From UBA4416 sp038327195 (GTDB taxonomy: Bacteria; Bacteroidota; Bacteroidia; B-17B0; Aurantibacillaceae): a stretch of DNA of 64,000 nt. Below are positions 1-9,122 of the stretch, in pieces. The position numbers and the translations under genes were made by a program. How positions within the stretch are numbered: position 1 is the first letter of the stretch; each line of letters starts with the position of its first letter. The notes under the pieces were generated by a model, which saw nothing but the letters and a program-made list of their open reading frames with translations, made no database searches and had not been told where the DNA came from. Location: NCBI GenBank assembly GCA_038327195.1, contig JBBQKU010000004.1, forward strand, positions 62,001 through 126,000, given 5' to 3'.

Positions 1-2333
1 ATACTACTTATTTTTCCTGATGATATGGTTGGATAAACATTTTCGTTTCGTAAATCATTGGTGCTCGAACTGCCTACTAATATTGTATTAGATGCTGCCC
101 TCGAGCGAAACACTTTAAAGTCATCAACTGTAAATTTACTATTCCCACTCCTAACCGACACCCCAATGCCACTCGAAAAAGGCGTAGTGTCAACCCATGA
201 CGTTACAAAAACATTATTTATCCATAATTTTAATTCACCACTTATTCTATCAAACGTTATTTTATAATCATAAGTTGTATTAACTACTATTGTAAAACTA
301 ACGGTTTGTACTATGTTAAGTGTGTTTGATATGACTTCGTATAATTCAATAGTTCCCTGATCTGGTCGCATCCAAACTAAATAACTATTTCCTCTATTTG
401 TTAAGCTAGGGGCATCGCTAAAAATGTGTATTCCCGCTCTGCGGTTTACACCTGCGCCACTTATATTGCCTTTAAAATTATATAAATATCGGTTTGATAA
501 ACTTTGTGTTACTATTGCGTAAAGATTTGTATTGCCGTTTGCATCATCCGTTTGTGTTAATGAACTTGAGCTTATACTCCATATTCCAGAAGCATTTGTC
601 CAATCACTATTAATTGATGTTGTATTAAAATCATCATTAAAAAATCCTCTTACACCATTTGCCCTCCAATCAATTCCATTGTAATAAGTTGGTTGATAGA
701 AACTTTTTTCAATTCCAACACCACCAACATTATCTGCATCTGTATATGTTGCAGTAAAGTCTTGTGTTATCCAGCCACTTGGCACATTTACTTGAGTAGT
801 TGGACTTGTATTATCGCTTATGCAATTCCAAATTGCTTTAAAACCTGGTCTATTTGTAGTCGCATTTGATTTAAATTTTAATGTAATAGATGGATTAGTT
901 GAATTAATAATCCCAGGACTCACTGTTCCGGTATATGCACCTAATAACGGCGAGCTGGTACTTGGCCCATCAAATAAATATAAAGAATCGTTTCCTGCTT
1001 GTAAATCAAATTGACTAAAAGTTAACCTGACTTTACTAGCGCCATCAGGAGAAATTGTGTATGCATAACTTTCATTATCATAATGATTTCTAGTTGGCCC
1101 ACCCATATCATAAATACTATCTGTGCATGATACAGTAGCACAAGTAGAAAACTTATCTTTTATAGCTTGCCAATAATCAGTGTAACCATCATCGTATCCA
1201 AGTGCCCATATGCCTATTCCTCCCAAGCCTCGTTGATTTACCATGTCGAATTTTCTACGCATACTATATGCATCATCAACGAAACACTGCCTATTTAATC
1301 CGCCACTTAAATATGAATAATAAGGATTGAAGCTATTGTTTTCCCAATGTTTATTCCCTAAAGAATAAATTGCGGGATTGTTCCTTACATAGGCATATGT
1401 TCTGGACGCTGTAAAACCTCCTGTAGTATTCGATGGCGCTGTGCTTCCAACTGTTTCCCATTCTCTACCGTACCAGGGCAAACCAAGTAGTAATTTAGAT
1501 TTTGTTGCCCCTAAATTTAAATAGTAAGTAATTGATTTTGACAACGTGTAATTGTAAGTTGTCTGAAAATTGTACAATGGAGCTTCTGGACCCGCTTGCG
1601 CAGAACCTGAATAGTAATAATCATAACCCATAATAATAAAATTATCTACAACAGCATTTAACGCCGGAATATCAAAAGTGGAACTCCAATCTACAGCATA
1701 AAGTGCCATTGTAACCTTATAACTTGGGTTTGCAGCATGAACTTGATTACACAAGTTTATCATAAAATTTTTAAATGGAATTTTATCAGCAGCCCCCATT
1801 CCCTCAAAATCAATATTAATTCCTTTTCCACCTCTTGTGGTTAGTAAATTTATGGCGTTTAAAATAAATGTATTTTGTGCGGATGCACTTGCCCAAAAGG
1901 TTGAATGACCACTAAACATAGTGGCGCAAAAATGTGCGCTTACACTATGGCTAATTGCTGCTGTTACAGCAGCACTTGTTGCCCAGGCAAATGATGTATT
2001 TGTATTGTTGCCTGTAGTTGGACTTACTGAATAGTCAAAATATACTAATTCACTAAGCATACTCCAGTCATAACTAGTATAAACAGAACCAACCCAATAC
2101 GGATGCCATCCGTATACTTTTTTTGTCAAATTGCAACTTGCAGTTGGGGCAGAACTTGTTTTTGAAAAGGAGTTTAGTGTTGTATTGTTTTCAATAGTTG
2201 ATAAACTATCCCACTGCGCATCACTCTTGAAATTGAAATTTTTATAATGCAGGCTTTGTTCTTCAATTGTAGATTGTGTTTGTGAAAACCCAAGAGTTGA
2301 ATAAAAAGTTAGTAGGATAATTTTTTTAAACAT
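1..2333 (-). CDS. Secreted GH18 chitinase-like protein with CUB domain (3' end outside window)
   Basis: The frame opens with ATG at 2333, encodes a signal peptide (MFKKIILLTFYSTLGFSQ) and stays open to position 1, so about 777 residues are visible and the C-terminus is missing. Residues ~60-395 look like a glycoside hydrolase 18 barrel. The active-site strand reads GKGINIDFEG, with E177 as predicted acid/base and D175 two residues before it; DG..DFE with Asn in place of one Asp is usual in YaaH-type GH18 proteins. Further barrel motifs are GYDYYYSG and GIWALGYDDGY. Residues ~404-503 look like a CUB domain (Cys at both ends, YDNESYAYTISPD, DSLYLFDGPS). The rest resembles a LamG/concanavalin-like beta-sandwich. 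A T9SS tail is likely beyond the edge. Substrate is unknown; a chitin-like glycan is the family expectation. Confidence 0.8.
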   Translation of the reverse strand, partial: MFKKIILLTFYSTLGFSQTQSTIEEQSLHYKNFNFKSDAQWDSLSTIENNTTLNSFSKTSSAPTASCNLTKKVYGWHPYWVGSVYTSYDWSMLSELVYFDYSVSPTTGNNTNTSFAWATSAAVTAAISHSVSAHFCATMFSGHSTFWASASAQNTFILNAINLLTTRGGKGINIDFEGMGAADKIPFKNFMINLCNQVHAANPSYKVTMALYAVDWSSTFDIPALNAVVDNFIIMGYDYYYSGSAQAGPEAPLYNFQTTYNYTLSKSITYYLNLGATKSKLLLGLPWYGREWETVGSTAPSNTTGGFTASRTYAYVRNNPAIYSLGNKHWENNSFNPYYSYLSGGLNRQCFVDDAYSMRRKFDMVNQRGLGGIGIWALGYDDGYTDYWQAIKDKFSTCATVSCTDSIYDMGGPTRNHYDNESYAYTISPDGASKVRLTFSQFDLQAGNDSLYLFDGPSTSSPLLGAYTGTVSPGIINSTNPSITLKFKSNATTNRPGFKAIWNCISDNTSPTTQVNVPSGWITQDFTATYTDADNVGGVGIEKSFYQPTYYNGIDWRANGVRGFFNDDFNTTSINSDWTNASGIWSISSSSLTQTDDANGNTNLYAIVTQSLSNRYLYNFKGNISGAGVNRRAGIHIFSDAPSLTNRGNSYLVWMRPDQGTIELYEVISNTLNIVQTVSFTIVVNTTYDYKITFDRISGELKLWINNVFVTSWVDTTPFSSGIGVSVRSGNSKFTVDDFKVFRSRAASNTILVGSSSTNDLRNENVYPTISSGKISS

Positions 2334-2362
2334 TTTGAATAAATTTGGTTAGTGAATATAAT

Positions 2363-2395
2363 AAAAAAAGCCATCTATTTATAATAGACAGCTTT
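2363..2395 (-). terminator. Intrinsic terminator downstream of rpmH
   Basis: Read on the minus strand, AAAGC and TCTATT pair with AATAGA and GCTTT around an ATA loop, with a 2x2 internal loop, and a run of seven T follows. It lies 32 bp past the rpmH stop and before the GH18 gene. Confidence 0.6.
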
Positions 2396-2426
2396 TAAAA
2401 TGTTCCTAAAAGGCTTTAGTGGCCTA

Positions 2427-2582
2427 TTATTTATGTGTTTTTTCGCTAGATACAGTTAATTTCTTTCTGCCTTTTGCTCTACGGTGTGCAATAACTCTGC
2501 GTCCGTTTGCAGAAGCCATACGCTCACGAAATCCGTGTTTATTTTTTCTTTTACGTTGCGATGGTTGGAAGGTACGTTTCAT
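2427..2582 (-). CDS. rpmH: 50S ribosomal protein L34
   Basis: This 51-residue protein is very basic and starts MKRTFQPSQRKRKNKHGFRE, followed by RMASANGRRVIAHRRAKGRK. That is the complete L34 signature; the family is normally 44-52 residues. It is a component of the large ribosomal subunit near the exit tunnel. The gene is monocistronic here, between its own promoter (2628-2658) and a terminator (2363-2395). The usual partner rnpA is not adjacent, which is common in Bacteroidota. Confidence 0.97.
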   Translation of the reverse strand: MKRTFQPSQRKRKNKHGFRERMASANGRRVIAHRRAKGRKKLTVSSEKTHK

Positions 2583-2627
2583 GGTGTTATATATTTAAAA
2601 TATGTTGTTATTATCAAAAATGGAGTG

Positions 2628-2658
2628 CAAATATAATGGAATTTTATATTCTAGCAAA
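2628..2658 (-). promoter_or_regulatory. Bacteroidota-type promoter of rpmH
   Basis: On the minus strand TTTG (2658-2655), 19 bp, then TATATTTG (2635-2628) match the Bacteroidota primary sigma consensus TTTG/N19/TAnnTTTG. The box lies 46 bp upstream of the rpmH ATG. Confidence 0.75.
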
Positions 2659-2718
2659 TTTTTTTATTAAGATATCCTTAAATTTTATCAATTTCCTTAT
2701 TTTAATTTCTTAAAAGAC

Positions 2719-2726
2719 TACCTTTG
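2719..2726 (+). promoter_or_regulatory. -7 box of the ABC exporter gene
   Basis: TACCTTTG matches TAnnTTTG and lies 22 bp before the ATG at 2748. No clear TTTG is seen at the expected -33 position. Confidence 0.5.
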
Positions 2727-2747
2727 CATCCAAATTTAAGGAAAATA

Positions 2748-4577
2748 ATGGCAAAAGCTACAGGTGTAAAACATAAATCTAAAGACGAACTTCCAAAAGC
2801 AAAGCTTTCTAAAGAAAATTTCAAAAAATCATTTCGGTTATTCAGTTATTTAGGCAAAAGCAAATGGATTTTTGTTTTAGGAATGGTTTTCGTGGCCGGA
2901 ACAGCGGCAGTTGGATTATATTTTCCTATTGTTGCTGGTAAGATGTTTGGTTATATGGGACAACTTGGGATGTCAAACAGTATTTTTAAGGATTCGGTTT
3001 CAGGTACTGGCAAAGAGCTATTTATTTTGTTAGTTATTCAGGGATTAGTTTCATTCGGCAGAGTTTATACCTTTTCCATAGTAACTGAAAATATTTTAAA
3101 AGGCTTAAGAACGGATACTTTTAATAAATTAGTTCAAATGCCTATGAGTTTTTTCTCAAAAAATCAAGTGGCTGATTTGAGTAGCAGATTATCAACAGAT
3201 ATTAATGTTATTTCTGAAGCTTTTACAGTAAATATTGCAGAAGTGATTAGGCAAACAATTGTAGGTGTGGGTGGCGTTATTCTACTAGTGTATTTTACAG
3301 GATGGGATGTTGCAAAATGGTTTTTGGTTATTATTCCACCCATAACAGTAGTTGCAATTTTATACGGAAAAAAAATTAGGGGATATTCCAAAGCATTGCA
3401 AGATAAGATTTCAGAATCCAGTGTTATTGTATCTGAGGCTTTAACAGGAATTACAAGTGTAAAAGCATTTACAAATGAACATATAGAAATTGGAAAATAT
3501 GATAGTGTAACAAATGATATAAGAAAATTTGGAATTAAATATGGAATAATGAGAGGTGCTTTTTTCGCATTTATTATCATGTGTATTTTTGGATCCATCT
3601 TTTTTATTTTATACAAAATGCTATTGTTAATGAAGTCTGGAGTTTTAGAACCAGAAGAATTTGGAATTTTTATGATGTTATCCTTGTTTGTTGCTGGTTC
3701 TTTAGGAGGTTTGCCCGAGCAACTTGCTTCTATTCAAAGAGCTTTAGGCGCTACAGACAGAGTATTTGAAATTATCGACGATAGAAACGAAGAAATAAAC
3801 TTAGCTTTTGCATCAAACGACAATAGTAAAAGAGTAAAAGGTGATTTGGAATTCAAAAACATTCAGTTTACCTATCCAACTCGTCCAGATTTTGAGGTAT
3901 TAAAAAATATTTCATTTAGTGCAAAGGCAGGTGAAACCATTGCTTTGGTAGGAAGTAGTGGAAGTGGAAAGTCTACGTTAGCATCTCTGGCATTACGCTT
4001 TTATGAACCTAATGGAGGAGAATATATTATTGATGGAAAAAAATCAACCGACTATGAGTTAACAGAGTTGCGTGATCAAATGGCCATTGTGCCTCAAGAT
4101 GTTTTATTGTTTGGAGGAACCATAAAAGAAAACATTTTATATGGTAAGCCAAACGCAACTGAGCTTGAGGTTATTGAAGCTTCAAAACAGGCGAATGCTT
4201 ATGATTTTATTATGAGTTTTCCTGATAAGTTCGAAACATTAGTTGGTGATCGAGGAATTCAATTGTCTGGTGGCCAGCGACAGCGTGTTGCCATTGCTCG
4301 TGCTGTATTAAAAAACCCTTCAATTTTAATTTTAGACGAGGCTACAAGCAGTTTGGATAGTGAAAGCGAAAGATTGGTTCAAGAAGCCTTAGATAAACTA
4401 ATGGTTGGCCGTACATCGATTGTAATTGCACATCGTTTATCAACTATTAGAAATGCGGATAAAATTGTGGTTTTACAAAAAGGCGAAGTTTTGGAAATAG
4501 GAAATCATCATGAGTTAATTAGTAATGAAGCTGGATTGTATCATAAGCTAAGTAGATTACAATTTGAATTAAATTAA
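2748..4577 (+). CDS. MsbA-like ABC transporter, fused permease and ATPase
   Basis: This is a half-transporter of 609 residues that should act as a homodimer in the inner membrane. The N-terminal half has six membrane segments (first around residues 35-60). The C-terminal ATPase has Walker A GSSGSGKST, Q-loop, signature LSGGQRQR, Walker B ILILDEATSSLD and H-loop IVIAHRLST. The family exports lipids, lipid A precursors or drugs; the substrate cannot be read from sequence. I start at ATG 2748. The frame continues upstream to a TTG at 2724, but that TTG lies inside the TACCTTTG promoter box, so it cannot be in the message. A strong bidirectional terminator follows. Confidence 0.9.
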   Translation: MAKATGVKHKSKDELPKAKLSKENFKKSFRLFSYLGKSKWIFVLGMVFVAGTAAVGLYFPIVAGKMFGYMGQLGMSNSIFKDSVSGTGKELFILLVIQGLVSFGRVYTFSIVTENILKGLRTDTFNKLVQMPMSFFSKNQVADLSSRLSTDINVISEAFTVNIAEVIRQTIVGVGGVILLVYFTGWDVAKWFLVIIPPITVVAILYGKKIRGYSKALQDKISESSVIVSEALTGITSVKAFTNEHIEIGKYDSVTNDIRKFGIKYGIMRGAFFAFIIMCIFGSIFFILYKMLLLMKSGVLEPEEFGIFMMLSLFVAGSLGGLPEQLASIQRALGATDRVFEIIDDRNEEINLAFASNDNSKRVKGDLEFKNIQFTYPTRPDFEVLKNISFSAKAGETIALVGSSGSGKSTLASLALRFYEPNGGEYIIDGKKSTDYELTELRDQMAIVPQDVLLFGGTIKENILYGKPNATELEVIEASKQANAYDFIMSFPDKFETLVGDRGIQLSGGQRQRVAIARAVLKNPSILILDEATSSLDSESERLVQEALDKLMVGRTSIVIAHRLSTIRNADKIVVLQKGEVLEIGNHHELISNEAGLYHKLSRLQFELN

Positions 4578-4584
4578 AAACGAT

Positions 4585-4630
4585 AATAAAACAAAAAGAG
4601 CCTCTAATTTGAGGCTCTTTTTGTTTTATT
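4585..4630. terminator. Bidirectional terminator between convergent genes
   Basis: A perfect 20-bp stem (4585-4604 with 4611-4630) with a 6-nt loop and A-rich/T-rich flanks on both sides serves the exporter on + and the T9SS protein on -. Confidence 0.85.
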
Positions 4631-4646
4631 AAGTCAGCTTAAGGTT

Positions 4647-7181
4647 CTATCTAAATAAATTAACACTTCCTTGTTTTTTAATTTCAGCTCCTACTGCTCC
4701 CGAACATTTAATGACATAAAAATAGGTTCCTTCATCTGCAGGATTTCCATTAATCTTTCCATCCCAAGATAGTTTTAGGTCTGTAGAACTAAATACTAAT
4801 TTACCCCATCTGTTATAAATTAAGCATTCAAAAGTAATAATATTAGATCCTTTGATCATGAAATAGTCATTTGATTTATCACCATTTGGAGTAAATACAT
4901 TCGGAATAATAATAATTGCTTCAGCATCAATTGCTTTGATGTACAATGAATCATATGCACTACAACCAAAAGAATTTGTTACAGTATAAGTTACGATATA
5001 AATCCCGCCGTAGCTGAATAATTGAGAACTAGGAATATGGCTAGTTGAAGTATTTCCATTTCCAAAATTCCAATTAAATAAAGTACCTCCTGAACCAGCG
5101 TCAGTAAAGTTAACTGTCAATGGCGCTAATCCAACTAATGAATCGGCTGATATATTAGCTGTTGGATTTGGGCTTGTAGATACCGTAAAAACTACTGTTG
5201 TAGTGGGAACGCTGCAGCCATCTGATACAATTGCCGTATATGTTTGAACGCCAACTACTGTGTTAGGAACTGTAATCGAGGATGTGCTTCCGGCCACTGG
5301 TAACCATGTATATGTTAGTGATGGAGAAATTGTTCCAGTGCAAATCAAATTTGCATTACTACCTAAACATAAAGTTTGAGAACTTCCACTTATACTTAAT
5401 GGAGCTAAAACATTTATAGTAATAGTATTAGTTATTAAACAGCCATTTAAATCTTTTCCAATTACTGTATATTGTGTCGTTGCACTAGGCGTAACTACTT
5501 TTGGGCCTGGTCCAGAAAGTGCTCCAGGGTTCCATGTATATGAATAAGCTGGTGTTCCACCTGTTAAGGTGTTGGTAAGTGTAGCACTAGTTCCATCGCA
5601 AATCGTAGTAGTGTTTGAGCCTAAAGATAAAGCTAGTTGACTAGGTTGAGTAACTGTTACAACGCTATTTGTGGTACAACCATTTAAATCTGTTACAATC
5701 AAAGAATAAGTGCCCGCTGCACAACCATTAGCAATATTTGTTGTGGTTGTAATAATAGGCGACCAAGCACAAACAAATGGAGGGTTGCCACTTGTGATAT
5801 TTGCTACTATAGTACCCGTATTTTGCCCAAAACATAAGACTGGCGAAACACTGAAAGAAGATATAATTGGACTTGGATTATTGTTTACTTGTAATGTATT
5901 TGTTATTGTACACCCTCCATTTGATAAAGTAACAGTATATACTGTCCCAAACGTTAAACCTGATGCTGTCGAGGTTGTTGATACGCCAGAGCTCCAAGCA
6001 TAAGTCATTCCAACTGTTGAGCTTGTGACCGCAATAGTAGCGGATCCAGATCCAGATGGTAATCCACAACCACCACCAGCAGTAGTGATAGAAGTTGTTA
6101 TTCCTGGAGTAATTGTAATGGTATTTGAAAAAATATTACTACAAGGCCCATTAAATGCTTGATGCGTGATGGTGTATGTTCCTGGGGTACTAAAGACGGG
6201 ATTGAATGTGCCTAAAGTGGAAGTTGATGGACTGACCCCAATGCTAGGGGTAATAGACCAGCTTTCAATTCCTGAGCCTAATGAAATTAAATTTGCAGTT
6301 GCTCCTGCGCATAAGGTAGAAGGCGAGGTAAATAGTGCGTTTGCATTCGCAACAAATACCGTTATCTGAGGGTCAAAAGGCGCACAACAACATTTGACTT
6401 TCCTTATGGGACTACAAGTATCCCACCCAACTGTATAGGTGGTGGTTGATAACGGGTTTACTAGAATAGTAGGCGTATTAACTGCAATTACGCCTAGTGG
6501 CCCCCACCAAACAATTGTATCACAAACGCTACAACCAGGGATTAAAGTCTTTTTTTCACTACATCCCATAGGAGGAATAAAAGTAAGTAAAACTGGGCCT
6601 CCACATGATGGCGCGCCTAAAGAAGTTGGAGGGCTTGAAGTAATAAGACCAGGTGTGCAGGGAACGCTAACGCCAGGAACCGTAAATGAATTAACCGGTC
6701 CAAAGGGCCCAAAATATGACAATCCACCAGATCCTGCTACAATTTCGCGACTACTGAAATAATAAACTTTTCCTGGACATAAGTCAGTAAAAGGAATAAA
6801 CGTAGTAGTATATGGCTCTAAAACACAGCCATCAGACCAACCAAGAGCTGCAGTATAACCTGGGACATTTAGTAATGAATTATACCATGGAAAAGAATTA
6901 AATGATGTTCCTGCGCCAGTCCAAGTTTGTAAATATGATTTTAAACAAGCGTCTAGCGGTGTATTTGAAAAAAGTGTTGGGTTACAGGTAACTTTAGTTT
7001 GCATCCAAAATGGACCAGAACCACAAGTAGATGGATCCGAAGACCCGGAAATTGTTACTCCTGTTGCGCCAACCACGTATGAAAATCCAACAAGTGGCAA
7101 GCCATGCGAAGCCTTTAGTGAAAATGTAGATATTGAAATTAACGCAATGGTTAAAAAAAGGTAAGATTTAAAATTTTTCAT
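4647..7181 (-). CDS. Large secreted protein with SprB-like and PKD repeats and T9SS CHU_C tail
   Basis: The 844-residue protein has a signal peptide (MKNFKSYLFLTIALISISTF) and a Cys-, Thr- and Ser-rich body of immunoglobulin-like beta repeats. Residues ~437-510 fit a SprB repeat (FSVSPVLCFGQNTGTI, then TYSLIVTDLNGC). A PKD domain lies at ~660-745 (NFTDAGSGGTLFNWNFGNG). The last ~90 residues (IIIPNVFTPNGDKSNDYF, then NRWGKLVF and DEGTYFYVIKC) are the gliding-motility-associated CHU_C (type B) sorting domain. It should be exported by Sec and then by T9SS to the cell surface. An adhesin or surface-matrix role is inferred from architecture; no catalytic domain is seen. It is transcribed alone. 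Confidence 0.85.
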   Translation of the reverse strand: MKNFKSYLFLTIALISISTFSLKASHGLPLVGFSYVVGATGVTISGSSDPSTCGSGPFWMQTKVTCNPTLFSNTPLDACLKSYLQTWTGAGTSFNSFPWYNSLLNVPGYTAALGWSDGCVLEPYTTTFIPFTDLCPGKVYYFSSREIVAGSGGLSYFGPFGPVNSFTVPGVSVPCTPGLITSSPPTSLGAPSCGGPVLLTFIPPMGCSEKKTLIPGCSVCDTIVWWGPLGVIAVNTPTILVNPLSTTTYTVGWDTCSPIRKVKCCCAPFDPQITVFVANANALFTSPSTLCAGATANLISLGSGIESWSITPSIGVSPSTSTLGTFNPVFSTPGTYTITHQAFNGPCSNIFSNTITITPGITTSITTAGGGCGLPSGSGSATIAVTSSTVGMTYAWSSGVSTTSTASGLTFGTVYTVTLSNGGCTITNTLQVNNNPSPIISSFSVSPVLCFGQNTGTIVANITSGNPPFVCAWSPIITTTTNIANGCAAGTYSLIVTDLNGCTTNSVVTVTQPSQLALSLGSNTTTICDGTSATLTNTLTGGTPAYSYTWNPGALSGPGPKVVTPSATTQYTVIGKDLNGCLITNTITINVLAPLSISGSSQTLCLGSNANLICTGTISPSLTYTWLPVAGSTSSITVPNTVVGVQTYTAIVSDGCSVPTTTVVFTVSTSPNPTANISADSLVGLAPLTVNFTDAGSGGTLFNWNFGNGNTSTSHIPSSQLFSYGGIYIVTYTVTNSFGCSAYDSLYIKAIDAEAIIIIPNVFTPNGDKSNDYFMIKGSNIITFECLIYNRWGKLVFSSTDLKLSWDGKINGNPADEGTYFYVIKCSGAVGAEIKKQGSVNLFR

Positions 7182-7366
7182 TAAAATTTGTATTAATTAG
7201 GATTAATTGTGAGGCAAGTTATATAAACTAAAGATTTCATAATAATTATTTAATAATTTATAAGACATCTTTACTCATTCAGAAAGCGTTTTTAATTTTA
7301 TTCAAAAAATATGAAATATTGATATTTAATGAATAATTGTGTACATTTCTTAATATTTACTTAACG

Positions 7367-7394
7367 TTGTGGTTCGGTTTTAGATATACATTTG
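7367..7394 (+). promoter_or_regulatory. Promoter of the response regulator gene
   Basis: TTG (7367-7369), 17 bp, then TACATTTG (7387-7394) fits the Bacteroidota consensus. The -7 box ends 18 bp before the ATG at 7413. Confidence 0.55.
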
Positions 7395-7412
7395 AACAAT
7401 ATATTTTTTAAT

Positions 7413-8102
7413 ATGACAACTCAAAATAATGCATTTAAAATATTGTTGGTAGATGATGAACAAGATATTTTAGATTTTTTAAGCTACAATTTAAATAAAG
7501 AAGGTTACCAAGTATTTACAGCATTAAATGGAAGAGACGCAGTAAATATAGCAAAGAAAGAAATCCCCCATTTAATTGTATTAGACGTAATGATGCCCGA
7601 TATGGACGGCATAGACACTTGTAGAGAGATCCGTTCAATACCAAGCCTAAAGGATGTTATGATTACATTTTTGAGTGCGAGAAACGAAGATTATTCCCAA
7701 ATTGCTGGATTTGAAGTTGGTGCAGACGATTATATCACAAAGCCTATTAAGCCAAGAGTATTTACTAGTCGCATTAAGGCTTTACTTAGAAGATTTGTTC
7801 CTAATCAAACAAAAGATGAACAAGTAAATTTAGGTGATATTAGAATTGATAAAGAAAAATACGCTGTTTATAAGGGTGAAGTAGAAATTACATTTCCAAA
7901 AAAAGAGTTCAAGCTCCTGGTTTTGCTTTCTAGTAAACCAGGAAAAGTGTTTACGCGCGAATATATTTTAGAACAAGTTTGGGGTGATGAAGTGGTTGTG
8001 GGAGATAGAACAATTGATGTTCATATCAGAAAACTTCGTGAAAAATTAGGAGACAATTATATCAAAACCATTAAAGGGATTGGGTATAAATTTGAATTTT
8101 AA
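7413..8102 (+). CDS. OmpR/PhoB-family response regulator
   Basis: The protein has 229 residues. The receiver domain has acidic pair D14-D15 (LLVDDEQD), phospho-acceptor D58 (LIVLDVMMP) and K110 (DDYITKP). A winged-helix DNA-binding domain occupies ~130-229 (FPKKEFKLLVLL, RTIDVHIRKLREKLG, IKGIGYKF). It binds DNA after phosphorylation by a histidine kinase, but no kinase gene is adjacent, so the partner is unknown. The frame reaches back to TTG 7392, but that codon is inside the -7 box, so ATG 7413 is preferred. Confidence 0.92.
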   Translation: MTTQNNAFKILLVDDEQDILDFLSYNLNKEGYQVFTALNGRDAVNIAKKEIPHLIVLDVMMPDMDGIDTCREIRSIPSLKDVMITFLSARNEDYSQIAGFEVGADDYITKPIKPRVFTSRIKALLRRFVPNQTKDEQVNLGDIRIDKEKYAVYKGEVEITFPKKEFKLLVLLSSKPGKVFTREYILEQVWGDEVVVGDRTIDVHIRKLREKLGDNYIKTIKGIGYKFEF

Positions 8103-8110
8103 AAAATTGT

Positions 8111-9013
8111 TTAATCTACTGAAATATAGTCTTTACTAAAGTAAACACCTCTAGCTTCTTTTTCTAGTTGTAAAACAATATCGTTGGCTAAACTGCTAGC
8201 ACCAAATCTAAACCATTTATTGTCCAACCAAGCATTTCCAAGTGTTTCGTGAAGCATAACTAAATATTGTACTGCTCCTTTAGCAGTACTTATTCCACCG
8301 GCAGGTTTCATACCAACCATAATTCCTGTTTTGTAATAATAATCTTTGATAGCATCCAGCATTACTAATGTTACAGGCATAGTTGCAGCTACACTTATTT
8401 TCCCAGTAGATGTTTTAATAAAATCTGCACCAGCATAAATTGCAATATCACTTGCTTTACGAACATTATCAAGGGTTGAAATTTCTCCGGTCTCAAAAAT
8501 AACTTTTAACCTAGCACTGTGTTTTTTACAAGCTTCTTTTATTATTGCAATTTCATCAAATACAAAATTGTAATTACCTTTTAAAAATTCTCCACGACTA
8601 ATTACCATATCTATCTCGTCAGCACCATTATCTAATGCTAACTGAGTATCTAATAATTTAATTTGTAAAGTAGAGTTTCCACTTGGAAAAGCAGTTGATA
8701 CAGAGGCGACTTTTACAGAACTTCCTTTTAATGCTTCTTTTGCAGTTTTTACAAATGTTGGATATACACAAACGGCTGCTGTAGTTGGCAGGTCTGGTAA
8801 TGCATCATGCGGATGCATTGCTTTATAACACATTTGTTTAACTTTCCCGTCAGTATCTTTTCCTTCAAGTGTTGTTAAATCAATCATATTCAAAGCTAAT
8901 TTTAAAGCTTGAACTTTACTCTCTTTTTTAACACTCCGCGTATTAAAACGCGCTACTCTCTCTTCTATTCCTACTTGGTCAATAGTAGGGCTATTCTTAA
9001 AATCACTTACCAT
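8111..9013 (-). CDS. deoC: Deoxyribose-phosphate aldolase
   Basis: The enzyme cleaves 2-deoxyribose-5-phosphate to glyceraldehyde-3-phosphate and acetaldehyde in deoxynucleoside catabolism (cytosol). The TIM barrel has Schiff-base K200 (ADFIKTSTGK), the proton-relay lysine K236 (GMKPAGGI) and K170 (RLKVIFETG). At 300 residues it is longer than E. coli DeoC (~259) because of an N-terminal extension, as in many Bacteroidota and eukaryotic forms. The ATG at 9013 is clear. No other deo genes are nearby; it converges with the response regulator gene 8 bp away. Confidence 0.95.
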   Translation of the reverse strand: MVSDFKNSPTIDQVGIEERVARFNTRSVKKESKVQALKLALNMIDLTTLEGKDTDGKVKQMCYKAMHPHDALPDLPTTAAVCVYPTFVKTAKEALKGSSVKVASVSTAFPSGNSTLQIKLLDTQLALDNGADEIDMVISRGEFLKGNYNFVFDEIAIIKEACKKHSARLKVIFETGEISTLDNVRKASDIAIYAGADFIKTSTGKISVAATMPVTLVMLDAIKDYYYKTGIMVGMKPAGGISTAKGAVQYLVMLHETLGNAWLDNKWFRFGASSLANDIVLQLEKEARGVYFSKDYISVD

Positions 9014-9122
9014 AATTTTTATACAAAAACTTATTTAGGGCTTGTTAATTATACCTAAAACAGTTAATTCACTCAAATATAAAAATAAATTGTTGTATTT
9101 TTAAATTCTAATAACAAGTATT

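Noticed and set aside
2724..2747. N-terminal extension of the ABC exporter from TTG
   Set aside because: The TTG is part of the TACCTTTG promoter box; ATG 2748 is the better start.
5710..6762. Open frames on + across the T9SS protein gene
   Set aside because: They lie opposite a long clear gene with signal peptide and sorting domain and show no domain of their own.
7392..7412. N-terminal extension of the response regulator from TTG
   Set aside because: The TTG is part of TACATTTG (-7 box); ATG 7413 gives the usual receiver N-terminus.
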